A stretch of DNA of 64,000 bases from Ypsolopha sequella. Taxonomy: Eukaryota; Arthropoda; Insecta; Lepidoptera; Ypsolophidae. The position numbers and the translations under genes are program-made. The notes under the pieces were generated by a model. It did no database searches. It saw only the letters and a list, made by a program, of their open reading frames with translations, and was not told the origin of the DNA. Location of the stretch: contig OW204000.1 in assembly GCA_934047225.1 (NCBI GenBank), forward strand, positions 12,790,001 to 12,854,000. The letters are read 5' to 3'. This document shows, piece after piece, positions 21,726-32,653 of this stretch (position 1 is its first letter; the number at the start of each line of letters is the position of its first letter).

Positions 21726-23370
21726 GGTTTAAAATTAAGAAAACTACTCAAAGATTCGAACTAGTTACTTTCTCTATTGGATTTCTATGAAATATTTGAG
21801 TTTCTTCACACCAAGATGTTAATAGTAAACATCCAAGCCCAAAACTGCTAGCACTTCTTATAAAAATCTACTTTTTCTGGTTATGTGGCATTATTTAGGT
21901 GTTTTCTTTTTACTTTATTTGATACTTACAAAGATACTTCCACACTAGAGAATCTGTGGGCAAAAGCTAGTTGAAAACACAAAAAACAAACCGTCACGAC
22001 ATTTATCGCGCCTATGGTGACTTCGGATACATAAACACGCTGTACTTCACATCACAAATGTACTTCACGCTGTACTGAACGGTGAATCTCTTCACAAACA
22101 AACTTCTCTTCTTAAACAAATAAATTTTGAAAAACTCACCGATGCATACACAACCGGCAGGACTCAAACTCGGGTCTTAAAATTGAGAGCTCACCAATAG
22201 AAGCCAACATAAAAAAATGTTTAACTTATAAGAATGAAAAATGTTGTAATATAATACGAGTATAAACGCCGAACCCAAAAATACAAAAAATATGAAACAA
22301 AATAAGTATATCGAGCATTGAAGGTTCCTTAAAGCTTTTCAAACGGCCGAAACAGTCTCGCGTGTGGAATACAAAACAATTTGCCTGAAACTGCCTCGAA
22401 ACAGTGGCATAAAGGGACCGGGCAGAGATCGGACGAGCCCTCTCGGGCCCAGTAATCTGGGACCCTCAACGCCCCCCTCATCTACGGAATTATTTGCCGA
22501 GAAAGGGTTTTTACTATAAGGTAAAAACAGAGCGCTAGGAGATTGTTGGGGATAGTGTTTTTAGAATTTGGAAGGGTAGTCGTGATTCCCATGTTTTTTG
22601 GTATATCATTAAAAAGTAAGCAGGTATTGTTTTATGTATGCACATTTATCAAAGACATAATATAGAAATTTGTTCTCAGCCTTGTTTAAAATGTTCATTT
22701 TTATCTGTATGTGACATGTGTTTGTATTTTACATTAAAAACTGTCAAGACAAGAACCTTACATAATAATCCCCAAAGTTAACAGGGTGGGTTTACCAGAA
22801 TTAATGTAATATATACCTATAGGCCAACGAACTAAAAAAACCATGGATGCATAAACTCGCTTAAAAATTGACGCCGCCATTTATGTGCTAAGGTGGGCAG
22901 AGCTTCTCACATAAATGCATTGCGTTGATCAGTCTGCCATTATTGCCAAATATTTTTTGCCACGATTAGCCGCTCCTAATATGTGGCCGCTCTAGCCCCG
23001 GGCCTACTGTGACCTTAGGGCAAATCCGCCACTGAGTAAAGTTTTTGAAAAGGTCATTCTAAATCAACACCTACATAAAAACCGCGCTCTCACTCCCACG
23101 TGTATGGCGTAGACAGACTTTTCGGCTCGCGCGCCTGTTTATAGAGCAGTTTTAAAATATTTATTACAAATGAATGACCATATACCTGTTTTTTCGCATA
23201 ATTATGCTCTGCTCTACACCAAAAGAGCCGGGGTGTGCTGAAAACCAGCGCTGGGGACCTCCTACAGGGTAACCAGTACCTTAGCTGAGCTCTGTCCCTT
23301 TGTCAAATATGTTGTTTTGAATATTTAATGTATTTTTATCCCAAATATGTGTAGTTTGTGAATACCTATA
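21726..23370. other. Non-coding stretch with an hAT-type end
   Basis: At 22950-23035 the sequence CTAGCCCCGGGCCTACTGTG, then GGGCAAATCCGCCACTG, resembles the right end of a common insect hAT-like repeat. No matching left end with an 8-bp duplication was found. From 23215 to 23270 a GCTGAAAACCAGCGCTGGGG phrase resembles non-LTR 3' regions. No gene was recognised. Confidence 0.4.
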
Positions 23371-24360
23371 TACAGGGTGAAAAAAATTTAAGGGCCCTGG
23401 AGGGGAACTACCTTAAATCCTTCAGTTAGCTCATTTTGCTGAAAAGAAACTTTCCTTTATTTTTTAAAAGAAACAAAACTGCATTCAAAGATCTTTTAAA
23501 ATTCGCTTGTCTCACCCGGGAATCGAACCAACTAAAAACTAAAAAATAAACCCTCGCTATTTTATTATACGAATTGGTAGGAATATCGTTCAGGATAAAA
23601 TTTGTCTAATAAATATTTGGTCTTTGAAATAAAAAAAAGTGAAAACAAGCTTCTAATAAATAAAATTGTTCTTGATACGCCATTATTACACAATGACAGC
23701 AAGGAATGAAAGCAAAACAAAACTAAATTTGAAATACGAACGAATAGTTTTATCGATTTTAAAAATGTTGAAAGTTATCATTCGAATTTTAAATTTGTTG
23801 CACGGCGTTTCAAAAAAAAATAGTTCCCCTTTTTAAACTTTTCGTCAGTACGCCTAGTGCAAGAAGGAATTGTGCTGTGCATAGATTTATAACGATTTTA
23901 TTATCGAAGTCTTCAATAAGGTACTTAAGGTAAATACCATTAGCAAGCTTGTACTTCATACGATGTCTTTGGATGTTAGAGAGATAAGAAAATTAAAACG
24001 TGTCATTTACTTGTTACAAGTGAACAGTATTTTATTAGGTATTGTTAACAAAGAACTTGTAATAAATATTCAATTTCGTGGGTATCTCGTACAACAGATG
24101 AGTGTAAGACCAAATGTTTATTAGACACATTTTATCCTGAACAATAATCCTACCGATTCGTATAATAAAATAGCGAGGGTTTATTTTTTTCATTTTTAGT
24201 TGGTTCGATTCCCGGGTGAGACAAGCGAATTTTAGAAGATCTTTGAATGCAGTTTTGTTTCTTTTAAAAAATAAAGGAATGTTTCCTTTCAGTAAAATGA
24301 GCTAACTAAAGGATTTAAGGTAGTTCTCCTCCAGGGCCCATTCATTTTTTCCACCCTGTA
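23371..24360. mobile_element. 990-bp foldback element with about 250-bp arms and TA duplication
   Basis: The ends TACAGGGTG and CACCCTGTA are flanked by TA (23369-23370 and 24361-24362). The arms are inverted copies for about 250 bases each and share CTGGAGG(G/A)GAACTACCTTAAA, AAAGATCTT and the B-box-like phrase GGTTCGATTCCCGGGTGAGA. The 450-base central region is unique and has no long open frame. TA duplication and CAGGGTG-like ends suggest a mariner-related non-autonomous element. The B-box phrase is tRNA-like but has no tRNA around it. Confidence 0.8.
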
Positions 24361-24435
24361 TATACCTGTGTCTTTTCGTTTCATGTTTTTTTGACAATAA
24401 ATGTATCTTTTTCTTTTTCTTATTCTTATAATATA

Positions 24436-24535
24436 TGTATACACAATACATAATAAAGTTTTGTTGAATAACTATTGAGTGAATTTTGAATATAAATCTT
24501 CTGTTGAGATTAATTAGAAAAAGGCGGGTTTTTAA
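24436..24535. repeat. MITE family C, partial copy 2
   Basis: The right half of the element described at 12704-12976 recurs here, with ACTATTGAGTGAATTTTGAA and AGAAAAAGGCGGGTTTTT. The rest is missing. Confidence 0.55.
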
Positions 24536-24559
24536 AAAAAAATATATACACAGTCGACA

Positions 24560-24897
24560 TTTGAATACTCCAACGGGCGTAGCATAGTGTTTAATCGCGC
24601 GCGACGCCACTAGTTGAATCACAAGTGCGTGACGTACTGTTTAATCGCACAAACATCGTGTCGCGCTCCTCGCACCTGTGATTCAACTAAGTAGCGTCGC
24701 GCGCGATTAAACACTATGCTACACCCGCTGGCCTCGTAACACAGACTGTAATCGCGCGCGATGCCACTGTGATGAATCACAGGTGCGAGGAGCGCGATAC
24801 GATGTTTTTGCGATTAAACAGTACGTCACGCTCCTCGCACTTGTGATTCAAATAGTGACGTCGCGCGCGATTAAACACTATGCTACGCCCGCCTTGT
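24560..24897. repeat. Nested inverted repeats around TCGCGCGCGATTAAACACTA units
   Basis: The phrase GTTTAATCGCGCGCGACGCC and its complement occur in alternating orientation, with GTGATTCA(A/T)... and GCTCCTCGCAC phrases between them, at about 24585, 24700, 24750 and 24865. The block can fold into several alternative hairpins. Its CpG content is unusual for this AT-rich region. Confidence 0.7.
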
Positions 24898-25036
24898 TGG
24901 GAGCTGATAATCGAACACGTAGGTACCTATTATCGCCCTTTATCTAATGGGAGCTGAGCTGAGCCATTTTGATGAAACGATTTGGAGATTCTACTAAGCG
25001 CGGGAAAAATCCTCCTAGTTTACCAATACAAACCTA

Positions 25037-25292
25037 TACTGGGTGTTAATATGATGTTGCGTAAGCTGGAAACTGGTAGTAGTGGATAGTACTCGTCCAT
25101 AGTCCATACGAACAACTTTTACTATGGAGCCAAGCCACTAATCACAAAAAAAAAACAGCTGTTTTATAGAAAAGTTACATAGCTACCCGACCTCTCGATT
25201 TCTCCATTTTTTTTTTTCACGGGAAGTTGTACAATGCGTACAAGTACTATCGCCAGTTTTCGGCTTCCGCAACTTCATCTTAACATCCTGTA
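25037..25292. mobile_element. 256-bp foldback MITE with TA duplication
   Basis: The ends are TACTGGGTGTTAATATGATG with TTGCGTAAGC, mirrored by GCAACTTCATCTTAACATCC TGTA with mismatches. TA is found on both sides (25035-25036 and 25293-25294). End sequence and TA duplication match the style of the elements at 23371, 31253 and 40292. Confidence 0.65.
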
Positions 25293-25912
25293 TATGCCTG
25301 TAACTTCTATACAAAATTCGAGTATTTATTAAATTGTAAAAAGTGCGACACTGACTTCTCAAATCTTTTAATCGCTTCCTTGTAGATAAGCAAATTACAA
25401 GCTTTCAGAATAATAGAGATTAATGAAGAGGGGAGGAAACTCAATTTGGTGACTGTTCCCCAGCAAATCCAGCAATATTGATAGGTATTTAATTATCTTC
25501 TCATGAAATGAAGTGAAATACATTGAAATTTCTTTACTTATGTAATATAGGTGCAATAAATAAACGTATTACAGGTCAGTTTTAATGTAAAAAAAAAAAA
25601 AAAACATTTACGGGGCAATACAAACTACGAGTATAAAAAATAATTAAAATTTGAATTTACTTTTTGATTATTGCAAAACGGCTCAAACTTAAATTTAACA
25701 AAATTATATATTAACGGAAATAAAAATATAGGACTGATGCAATAAATACCTCAAAGTTGGATTTCGTGGCACGATGCCTACTTTCGCGCTTAACTGACTT
25801 TTCAGTATTTTCAAGTAATCGGTAGCACAATGCCAAAGTTTTGAAACCACCATACTCGTACATTAGATCGCACTATGCCTACTTTTTTATTTATGTTGCA
25901 ATTGGCATAGAT
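25293..25912. other. AT-rich stretch, no gene seen
   Basis: Contains a 17-base A run near 25588. No exon or repeat structure was identified. Confidence 0.4.
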
Positions 25913-26340
25913 TAAATTATGTTAAGGTGTGTTAATTCGAAAACCATTTCAAGATTTAGGTTTGATTAGCCGTATTTTCCAATTTTTAGTCTAAAAAACC
26001 TTATGACGATGAATATTTTCACGAAAAAGCTGCAACTTCCATTTGCCCTCGTGTGACGTCACTTGAGAAGACTGTTTAGAAATGTGTCCTTTGCTATCAA
26101 GATAAATTTATAATAATTTGCTTTCGACTGATTTGACAGATAGATGACAGATGAGTAGACAGACAGAGACAGACCACTTCTTTTATAAGCAATCACCCAT
26201 CACAATCCGTACAATGTCTAAAATTCTCAAGTGACGTAATATCGGACAATTCTTTAAAAAATCATAGAAAAATAATGGTTAATTTAAATACCAAAAAAAT
26301 GAAAAAAAAATTTTTTTGAAATCAAGCTATGGGAATTGAG
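25913..26340 (+). repeat. Dispersed repeat E, copy 1
   Basis: About 430 bases are repeated in the same orientation at 29470-29935. Shared phrases include ATTAAATTATGTTAAGGTGT, AAGCTGCAACTTCCATTTGC, GTGTGACGTCACTTGAGAA and GACAGACAGAGACAGACCAC. Both copies carry the palindrome TGACGTCA, the consensus CRE recognised by bZIP factors; any function is speculative. There is no coding capacity. Confidence 0.75.
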
Positions 26341-27640
26341 CATTTCCAAAAAAAGTGTCCGATTGCTTTTTTCGGCTGTCCCAAGGCATTTAATTGAATT
26401 TTAAGAAAAACTGAAGCAATAACACCGAATTAAAATCTTTATATAAAAGTCTATATTATAGACTTGTTTTTGCGATTAAAACCTATTCATATACATTTAT
26501 ATAATATTAATAATAAAATAAACAAAATAGGGTAATTTCTTCGTTCAGTACTGTCCCAGTTGAAACACGAGTTTTTTGTAGAGCAATATATCAAGTACCA
26601 TTAAAGTCACGTATAAAATTTGCTGTCCCATAAAATTATAAGCTAAATTAGCATTTAATTTAATATTTGGTTTAGATTTTTTCATAAAATAACTCTCGTT
26701 AGATAACAGGTTTATAGATCTTCAAGTATAAATCGTTGATTGTGCGGGTATGTTCCTACAAACGAAAGGAATGTTAAAAATATACCTTCGTTTTACCCTA
26801 CAACGTAACTCAACGCTACTTCCTGAGTCTTAACTTGTGATTAGTGTAATATCATCAATTTTTAGTATTTTATTTTCTAGAGGTAAAAAATAATCATACC
26901 GAAACTGACCTATATTTGCTAGGTAGTAAATTATTATTGATTATTATGTAAATACTAAAATAAGCATGAAACTTATGAGATTTTATTAAACTATATTAAA
27001 TAAATTATGTAACTACATCATTAGGTACTCAAAATATAGCCAAAAATATTAGACACGAAATTTTCTACCATGTGACAAAAAATTTGGAAATGCCCAATTA
27101 CATCGCAGTTTGCCAACTTTGTGAAAAATCAGATCCGACGATAGCATTATGTATATTTTGGTACTGTTGCATTAGAAATCTTGATATATAAATAAATAAA
27201 TACAAATGTATTTATATAGAGGTATTATATTATTGTGGTATGTATAGTATATTATGTAGTCTAGTGGTTCCATACGTCATTTTCATGTAATTCGTTTTTT
27301 TTTTTTTGTTTTAATACTGTAACAGTTGAAAATAGGCTCAAAAACTGTTTGTACTAAGTGGTCCGAAAGGTTTTCTTAAATACTTAGACATTTAAAAAAA
27401 AGTATGAAATTACAATGATTTATACTGCAAATACGTGGGAATTTTTTTCTCCACTAACGTCTATACAAAGTTCCATGCGTCTGAACCTACTTTAAAAACA
27501 TTTCTTCCAGTCCGATGGAAACACCTCTTTTACTGCTGCTCGAAAGCAGCCAGTGCATCTTCTAATAATGAAAACAGTTATTCTTCGAGTTGTTTTTTTT
27601 TTGTCCCACGGTGCCAGGTCGGAATTGAAAGGAGCCTTGC
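26341..27640. other. AT-rich stretch, no gene seen
   Basis: No recognisable exon, RNA gene or repeat beyond short A/T runs. Confidence 0.4.
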
Positions 27641-27950
27641 GCTTGCAACTCCATGCTCGGCAAACTCGAAGTGGAGTGGAGTTGAACAAGGTATGTAAAT
27701 TTGAAAATACAGCGATGTTAATTATTTTGTGACTCGGTGGTTGATTAGGAATTTAGGATGCAACTGGACCCTCGCCTGGACTGCGGGTGCCCTACAAAAA
27801 GACTGCAGATGTCTGTAGTCATCCACTGCAACTCACGCCGAGTCGGGACTGCCCCAAAAGCAACTTGTCCTCACTCGTCGCGTCGAGCCTAACGCTTGCT
27901 ACTCCATGCTCGGCAAACTCGAAGTGGTGTGGAGTTGAACAAGGTTTTTG
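27640..27950 (+). repeat. 53-base direct repeat pair, 245 bases apart
   Basis: CGCTTGCAACTCCATGCTCG followed by GCAAACTCGAAGTGGAGTGG AGTTGAACAAGG (27649-27698) recurs with three changes at 27893-27945. The interval is GC-richer than its surroundings. Both strands are open for 60-110 codons across it, but neither translation resembles a known domain. It may be a tandemly duplicated or decayed transposon segment. Confidence 0.55.
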
Positions 27951-28529
27951 CAAAAGTTGCTGGTCCAAAACGGTAATATCCTCCTACCCCCACCCCTCAA
28001 AGATGCCTGCAAATAAACGATCACTGTATTTAAGTGGTGATCATTTTGACATATCATGCAAGGGCATATCCAAGATTAAGAATGAATGCTGTCCCAAACA
28101 TACCACATACCATTAGAAGTATCCACTTAAATAATTAACAGTTGTATCTCCAACACAACCTACAACTTTTTTTTTTATTTAAAATAATTTATTTGTATTT
28201 ATCCAATTGATTGTTAGCAACTTTTCCGAAAGTAGCCTCGTGGATTGTTTGTGTCCAAAATCGGAACTAACACCGCTACCATACTCTTTGTTTCACAGCT
28301 GCGCCCCCCTGTCACTGTCATACACGCGCCATCAGGTCCTTGTAGCACTGTATTATATATGCATCATATTTTTATAGTTATTGTTTACGGATGCATTTAT
28401 TTTCTTTATTAGGTACATTATTGTTTCTCTATCTATTTAACATTTAGATACTTTATACCTACTTTACACAGATTTACGAGTACTTACTTAGATCAAGATT
28501 TAACTTTTAATCTACTTACCTACAGTTAA

Positions 28530-28979
28530 GGTTAAACGTCAGTCGCTTAGGGTGAAGTGCATAATTTAACTTTGTTTTTCTTGTTTAGAAGTTAAAAAAA
28601 ATATTTCTTTATTTAATATAAAATTGTTCAGCATTACAGAATTATCCAAGTAACTGAGCAATTCAAAGATATACAGAGAGATATACATAATGTTCTAATT
28701 GTATAAATAAAAAAAATATTTTGGCCTGTGGCAATTGACGCCGATAGTTCAGTATTAGTGAAGTTTATAAAGCATAAATTTGAAATTTAATTGACACTTA
28801 GTCATGAGCTTGTCCAAACAAAGTTAAAACAGCATTTTAAATTGGTTTTGGCAAACTCTTGCTTTATAAACCTCACTTATATTGAACTATTGGCGTCAAT
28901 TGCCATAGACCAAAATGTCTTTCAATTTTTAATTTCTAAACTAGAAAAACAAAGTTAATTTATGCACTGACGTTTAACC
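28530..28979. mobile_element. 450-bp TTAA-flanked foldback MITE
   Basis: The inverted ends begin GGTTAAACGTCAGT and extend about 200 bases with gaps, sharing TGGCAATTGACGCC, TTTATAAA and AAACAAAGTTAA. TTAA is present on both sides (28526-28529 and 28980-28983), as expected for piggyBac-type insertion. There is no coding capacity. Confidence 0.7.
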
Positions 28980-28983
28980 TTAA

Positions 28984-29469
28984 TGTAGAATATATTAGGA
29001 AACTACTTTTTTATAGGTCAAAAGGAACAAAAGCAGTTGTTGTGTATCGGCGCCAACTATTTTGCAGCTAAAATTTCTTATTATCCTTATGGATCCGCCA
29101 TTATGATCTCAAAAGTATTCTTATCTCAAGAATCGCATAACAATAATGAAGCCAAGGTCATAGCGGGACCTTCAACACCACTCGCGGTCATGAAAATGCC
29201 TTCACGCCTGTCTTGCGCATAATACATTCATAATATTCGGGCCAGATGCCACAGATGGGACCTTGGGATACCTTCCTTCACCCTCCGAGTGCCATTAGCA
29301 AGATAATATGCGTTTACAACTCGCTCCTCATTTACAACGCTTCAATTTATTTTATTAAATTCCATAATGGTTTTGTTTCTGCGTAGATGGGTTTGTACAG
29401 TCGAATATTTTATTCGATACTTAGTCTTTATCACTGTGTTATACAAAATTAGAAGTACTGTCAATTCGC
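28984..29469. other. Non-coding stretch
   Basis: A plus-strand frame at 29037-29222 has no recognised domain and no clear splice sites. Nothing else was identified. Confidence 0.35.
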
Positions 29470-29935
29470 TTAGATTAAATTATGTTAAGGTGTGTTAATT
29501 CGAAAACCATTCCGAGATTTGCCGTATTTTCGAACTTGTGGTCTAAAAAATCTCATGATGTAGAATATTTTTACGAAAAAGCTGCAACTTCCATTTGCCT
29601 TCGTGTGACGTCACTTGAGAAATGGCTGTTTAGAAATGTGTCCTTTGCCATCAAGATAAATTTATAATAATTTGCTTTCGATTTGATTTGACAGCTGGAT
29701 GACAGATGAAAAGACAGACAGAGACAGACCACTTTTTTTATAAGCAATCATACATCACAATCAGTATGTCTAAAATTCTCAAATGACGTCATAAACGACA
29801 ATTCTTCAAAAAATCATCAAAGTAATGGTTTATTTATATACCAAAATAACGAAAACTATGTCCTAAAATGGCGTATATTCCATGAAAAAATAAAAAAATA
29901 AAACTTTTTTGGAACTTAAGCTACGGGAATTTGGT
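29470..29935 (+). repeat. Dispersed repeat E, copy 2
   Basis: Second copy of the repeat at 25913-26340, same orientation, with substitutions and small indels. The shared TGACGTCA palindrome is retained. The right part includes the AGCTA(T/C)GGGAATT phrase also found at the end of copy 1. Confidence 0.75.
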
Positions 29936-30232
29936 CTAACGAAAACTATAGTTAAATTTGAAGTGATCAGACAGATGCCAGAGTCACGTATTTTAGGGTT
30001 CCGTACCTCTACTGATTGGTAAATTTTAAAGGTATAGCCTATCAGCTTTAACAAACTATGCTATGACAGCAGGTTTTTTTTTACATTAATCTATTATGTA
30101 CCTATAGATACGCGACTTCCTTCTGAGGTTATAACCATTATAAATTAACAATCCTCTTGCCCACCGATTCACCCGGCTTGAATAATATAATCTGTGCTCT
30201 CGGCCGGCAGCTCACTAGACTCTTCTACTTAA

Positions 30233-30379
30233 CCCGTCACATGTCCCCAAATATCGAGTTTGCAAACCGATGTTATGTCCAAAAAAAATTCAGTTTGACA
30301 ATCGTTTTGTTGATTTGTGTTTGACAATCTTTAACACTATCCGAACAAAATACTTTTTGCCCATAGGGAATGTGACGGG
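30233..30379. mobile_element. 147-bp TTAA-flanked MITE (piggyBac-like)
   Basis: The ends CCCGTCACAT and ATGTGACGGG are perfect 10-base inverted repeats directly flanked by TTAA (30229-30232 and 30380-30383). Ends starting with CCC next to TTAA are what is expected for piggyBac-family elements. There is no coding capacity. Confidence 0.75.
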
Positions 30380-30689
30380 TTAAGTTGAGACTGTCGGAAA
30401 AATAAGCAACTTGATTCGTGGTGATTAAAATTTCGAACAAAAAGGGTAATCAGAGAAATGTGTCCTGTTCCGATGCTTTCATTTTACATTAGTGAGAGCA
30501 AGCCGCTCAAAAAACTCTCGATTTGAGGTGTTTTCACACCAAATAAATATTTTCTTATTCAGTAGTTCATTAAAAGTAATTCAGTAAGATCAATAAAGTA
30601 GGTCTATGCAGTCAGTGAATATCATTTTACTAGTCAATTTACGCATGTTTCCCTTCCAATCTGCTACGATCCTGACACATCTGCCCCGC

Positions 30690-30830
30690 CTTTTTAGGGT
30701 TCCGTATCCGAAGGGTGCCAAACGGGACCCTTTTACTAAGCCTCCGCTCTCTGTCCGTCCGTCTGTCACAGGGGTCTATCTACAGCTTCAACCGTTATAG
30801 GTAGTGACTTGAAATTTTCACATCCAGATT
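30690..30830 (+). repeat. GGGTTCCGTA-type interspersed repeat fragment
   Basis: Contains TAGGGTTCCGTATCCGAAGG, AACGGGACCCTTTTACTAAG and CTCTGTCCGTCCGTCTGTCA, phrases that mark a very common lepidopteran repeat. Related phrases occur near 29995, 40800, 56884 and 57790. An open frame at 30606-30800 overlaps it and is not considered a gene. Confidence 0.6.
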
Positions 30831-30924
30831 TACTTTTCTTTCTGCGTATTATTCTTGACAGGCTGTACCTTTCCCATTTCCAACAATATTAGGAAAATAT
30901 TAGGAAAATATTAGGAGAGGACTT

Positions 30925-31190
30925 ATTATGCGTCGATGGCGGTGGTACAATAATAGCAGCAACACGAACTACTGTTTTACAACTACATCTGTTACTGCAT
31001 TGCTGTTTGCACTTGCATCGTACTAGCTCTAAGCCAGCTCGCATATATAGAGGTGTCCAGTGTGGCACCCAGACATTTTCAACATTCTTCCAGCCCCAGT
31101 CTTCAGGACTGGGTAAATTTTGTTGAGCTTCTGTTTGCCCCCCACACAAACGCTCCTTGTTATACAGCCATTTTTAAGTGCCGTCGGAGA
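30925..31190 (-). pseudogene. Relic of a cysteine-rich domain from a repetitive arthropod protein family
   Basis: The minus-strand frame reads NLPSPEDWGWKNVENVWVPH, then WTPLYMRAGLELVRCKC, KQQCSNRCSCK. The pattern PSPxxWGW...PHWT...L(V/I)xCxCKxxCxxxCxC is one I know from multi-copy uncharacterised arthropod proteins of probable transposon origin. Just upstream, in another frame, QGAFVWGA matches the usual preceding HxAxxQGGxxWG segment, showing a frameshift near 31145. The usual last Cys-rich part after the CSC motif is lost. This is a decayed fragment; the family function is unknown to me. Confidence 0.5.
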
Positions 31191-31252
31191 GCATCTTCGG
31201 TTTGTACGATATGCTCAGACTGTTAATTAGTGCTTTATATTATATAGGTATA

Positions 31253-31706
31253 TACAGGGTGCTTGGAAATTCGACCTATTCCTTGAAAGGATTTATACTA
31301 GGATCATTTCCAACAAATTGAGCCCTATCAACTAGGAGTCAAAAATGAATGATCTCCGAGTTACGGAGGTTTTTAAGATATTTTTCAAACTTTTAGAACT
31401 GGTATCCAAAAACAAAAAAAATTAAAATAACTAGGTACTCCTCTCTCGGCACCTATTTGTTATTTTTCTGATTAATGATGAATGAGTGATCATTTATAAA
31501 AAAAATACATGCCCTGAATTAATCTCAGAAATAAAATGTCTTTTAAGTGGAAAGACCTTGTTTACTTTGTAATTTTCGCAATATCGACGTGTTTTACTAG
31601 AAAAAAATATATTATTTCGACCCCTAGTTGATAGGCATTATTTGTTGGAAATGATCTCTAGTTTAACTCCTTTCAAGGAATAGGTCGAATTTCCAAGCAC
31701 CCTGTA
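31253..31706. mobile_element. 454-bp foldback MITE with TA duplication
   Basis: The ends TACAGGGTGCTTGGAAATTC and its complement are followed by GACCTATTCCTTGAAAGGA on both arms. TA flanks each side (31251-31252 and 31707-31708). The arms match over roughly 90 bases. It belongs to the same style of TA-flanked CAGGGTG element as 23371-24360 and has no coding capacity. Confidence 0.8.
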
Positions 31707-32653
31707 TAACATAACAAATATGTACACTCGTGTGTACATAAATGTATAATTACAAGCGCTCACATTTTTTATTTTAGTACCAGCCAATTTGCAAGGGTAA
31801 ACGAATGTAGAAAAAAAACATGTGTTTACCAGAAAGGATCTTAATAAAGTTTGAAAATAATTGTTACCTGGTAGCTACCTATATTTTAGTAGCAAGTAAT
31901 AACAATAATTGGTCTATTAACAAACAACAGCAATAAACGGCTAATCGGTGAAACTCGGTGACGCAAGTCCACTATCCTTGCAATGTCAGCTACAAATTAG
32001 TTAGGTTAGTATTCCTCGCGATTTCTGCCTACATTATAGTAATTGCTGACCATTAAACATCGAGGTTAGCATTGTTTTGATGCGATTAATTTGTAATTCG
32101 ATTCAAACAAAAAGTTACTAACGGCTAAAGTAAGGAATAATTGAAAAAACTAGGAAATAAAACTAAACTTCCGCCGTCGCATTCCGTATATTTGTATGAA
32201 AATATGGCAATTTCATTGATGATGTCTTAATATTTAAATAGAAATTAAACAATCACAAAATAAAAATACACGTCACAAGATTAAAATAGACTATGATTTA
32301 AATATTCGATTTTTCTGGTACTTATTCATATTTTCATAGCAATGAATGCGACCCATCGTCTAATATAAGAAAATAAATGATGAAAAGATGGCGCCACCTT
32401 TTGAGTTACATTAAGTTAGATGTTATGATGTTAAAGTATCCCTCTTAATCGGTGAGAGTGATGAATGCTGCTTGACATAGTACAAGATCTGCTTATAGAC
32501 AAACAATACTTAGCTGAATTACGTCTACTTAGATAAAAGTAAAACAAAAATAACTCCTTAGAACTTCTTAACACGTTTTCTAATTCGGATCACGCGCTCG
32601 TCGCGGACGGGCGCGCGGTATATCTTTCGCAGGAGGTGGCGGAGCGATGGCGC
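31707..32653 (-). other. Region downstream of the ATF4 stop: 3' UTR and intergenic DNA
   Basis: The ATF4 3' UTR must start at 32653 and run leftward. No early AATAAA is evident; an AATAAA on the minus strand at 31773-31768 would give an 880-base 3' UTR ending just before the MITE at 31706. The first 80 bases after the stop are GC-rich like the exon, then composition falls abruptly. Confidence 0.4.

Noticed and set aside
22402..23035. hAT element between CAGTGGCAT (22402) and GCCACTG (23035)
   Set aside because: The flanking 8 bases differ and the sub-terminal sequences do not match, so these are ends of different elements.
24200..24225. tRNA-like GGTTCGATTCCCGGGT
   Set aside because: It is inside the arm of a foldback element and occurs in inverted form at the other arm; no cloverleaf is present.
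27435..28116. Plus-strand frames at 27435-27698 and 27787-28116 as exons
   Set aside because: They share a 53-base direct repeat and have no recognised domain; splice signals were not convincing.
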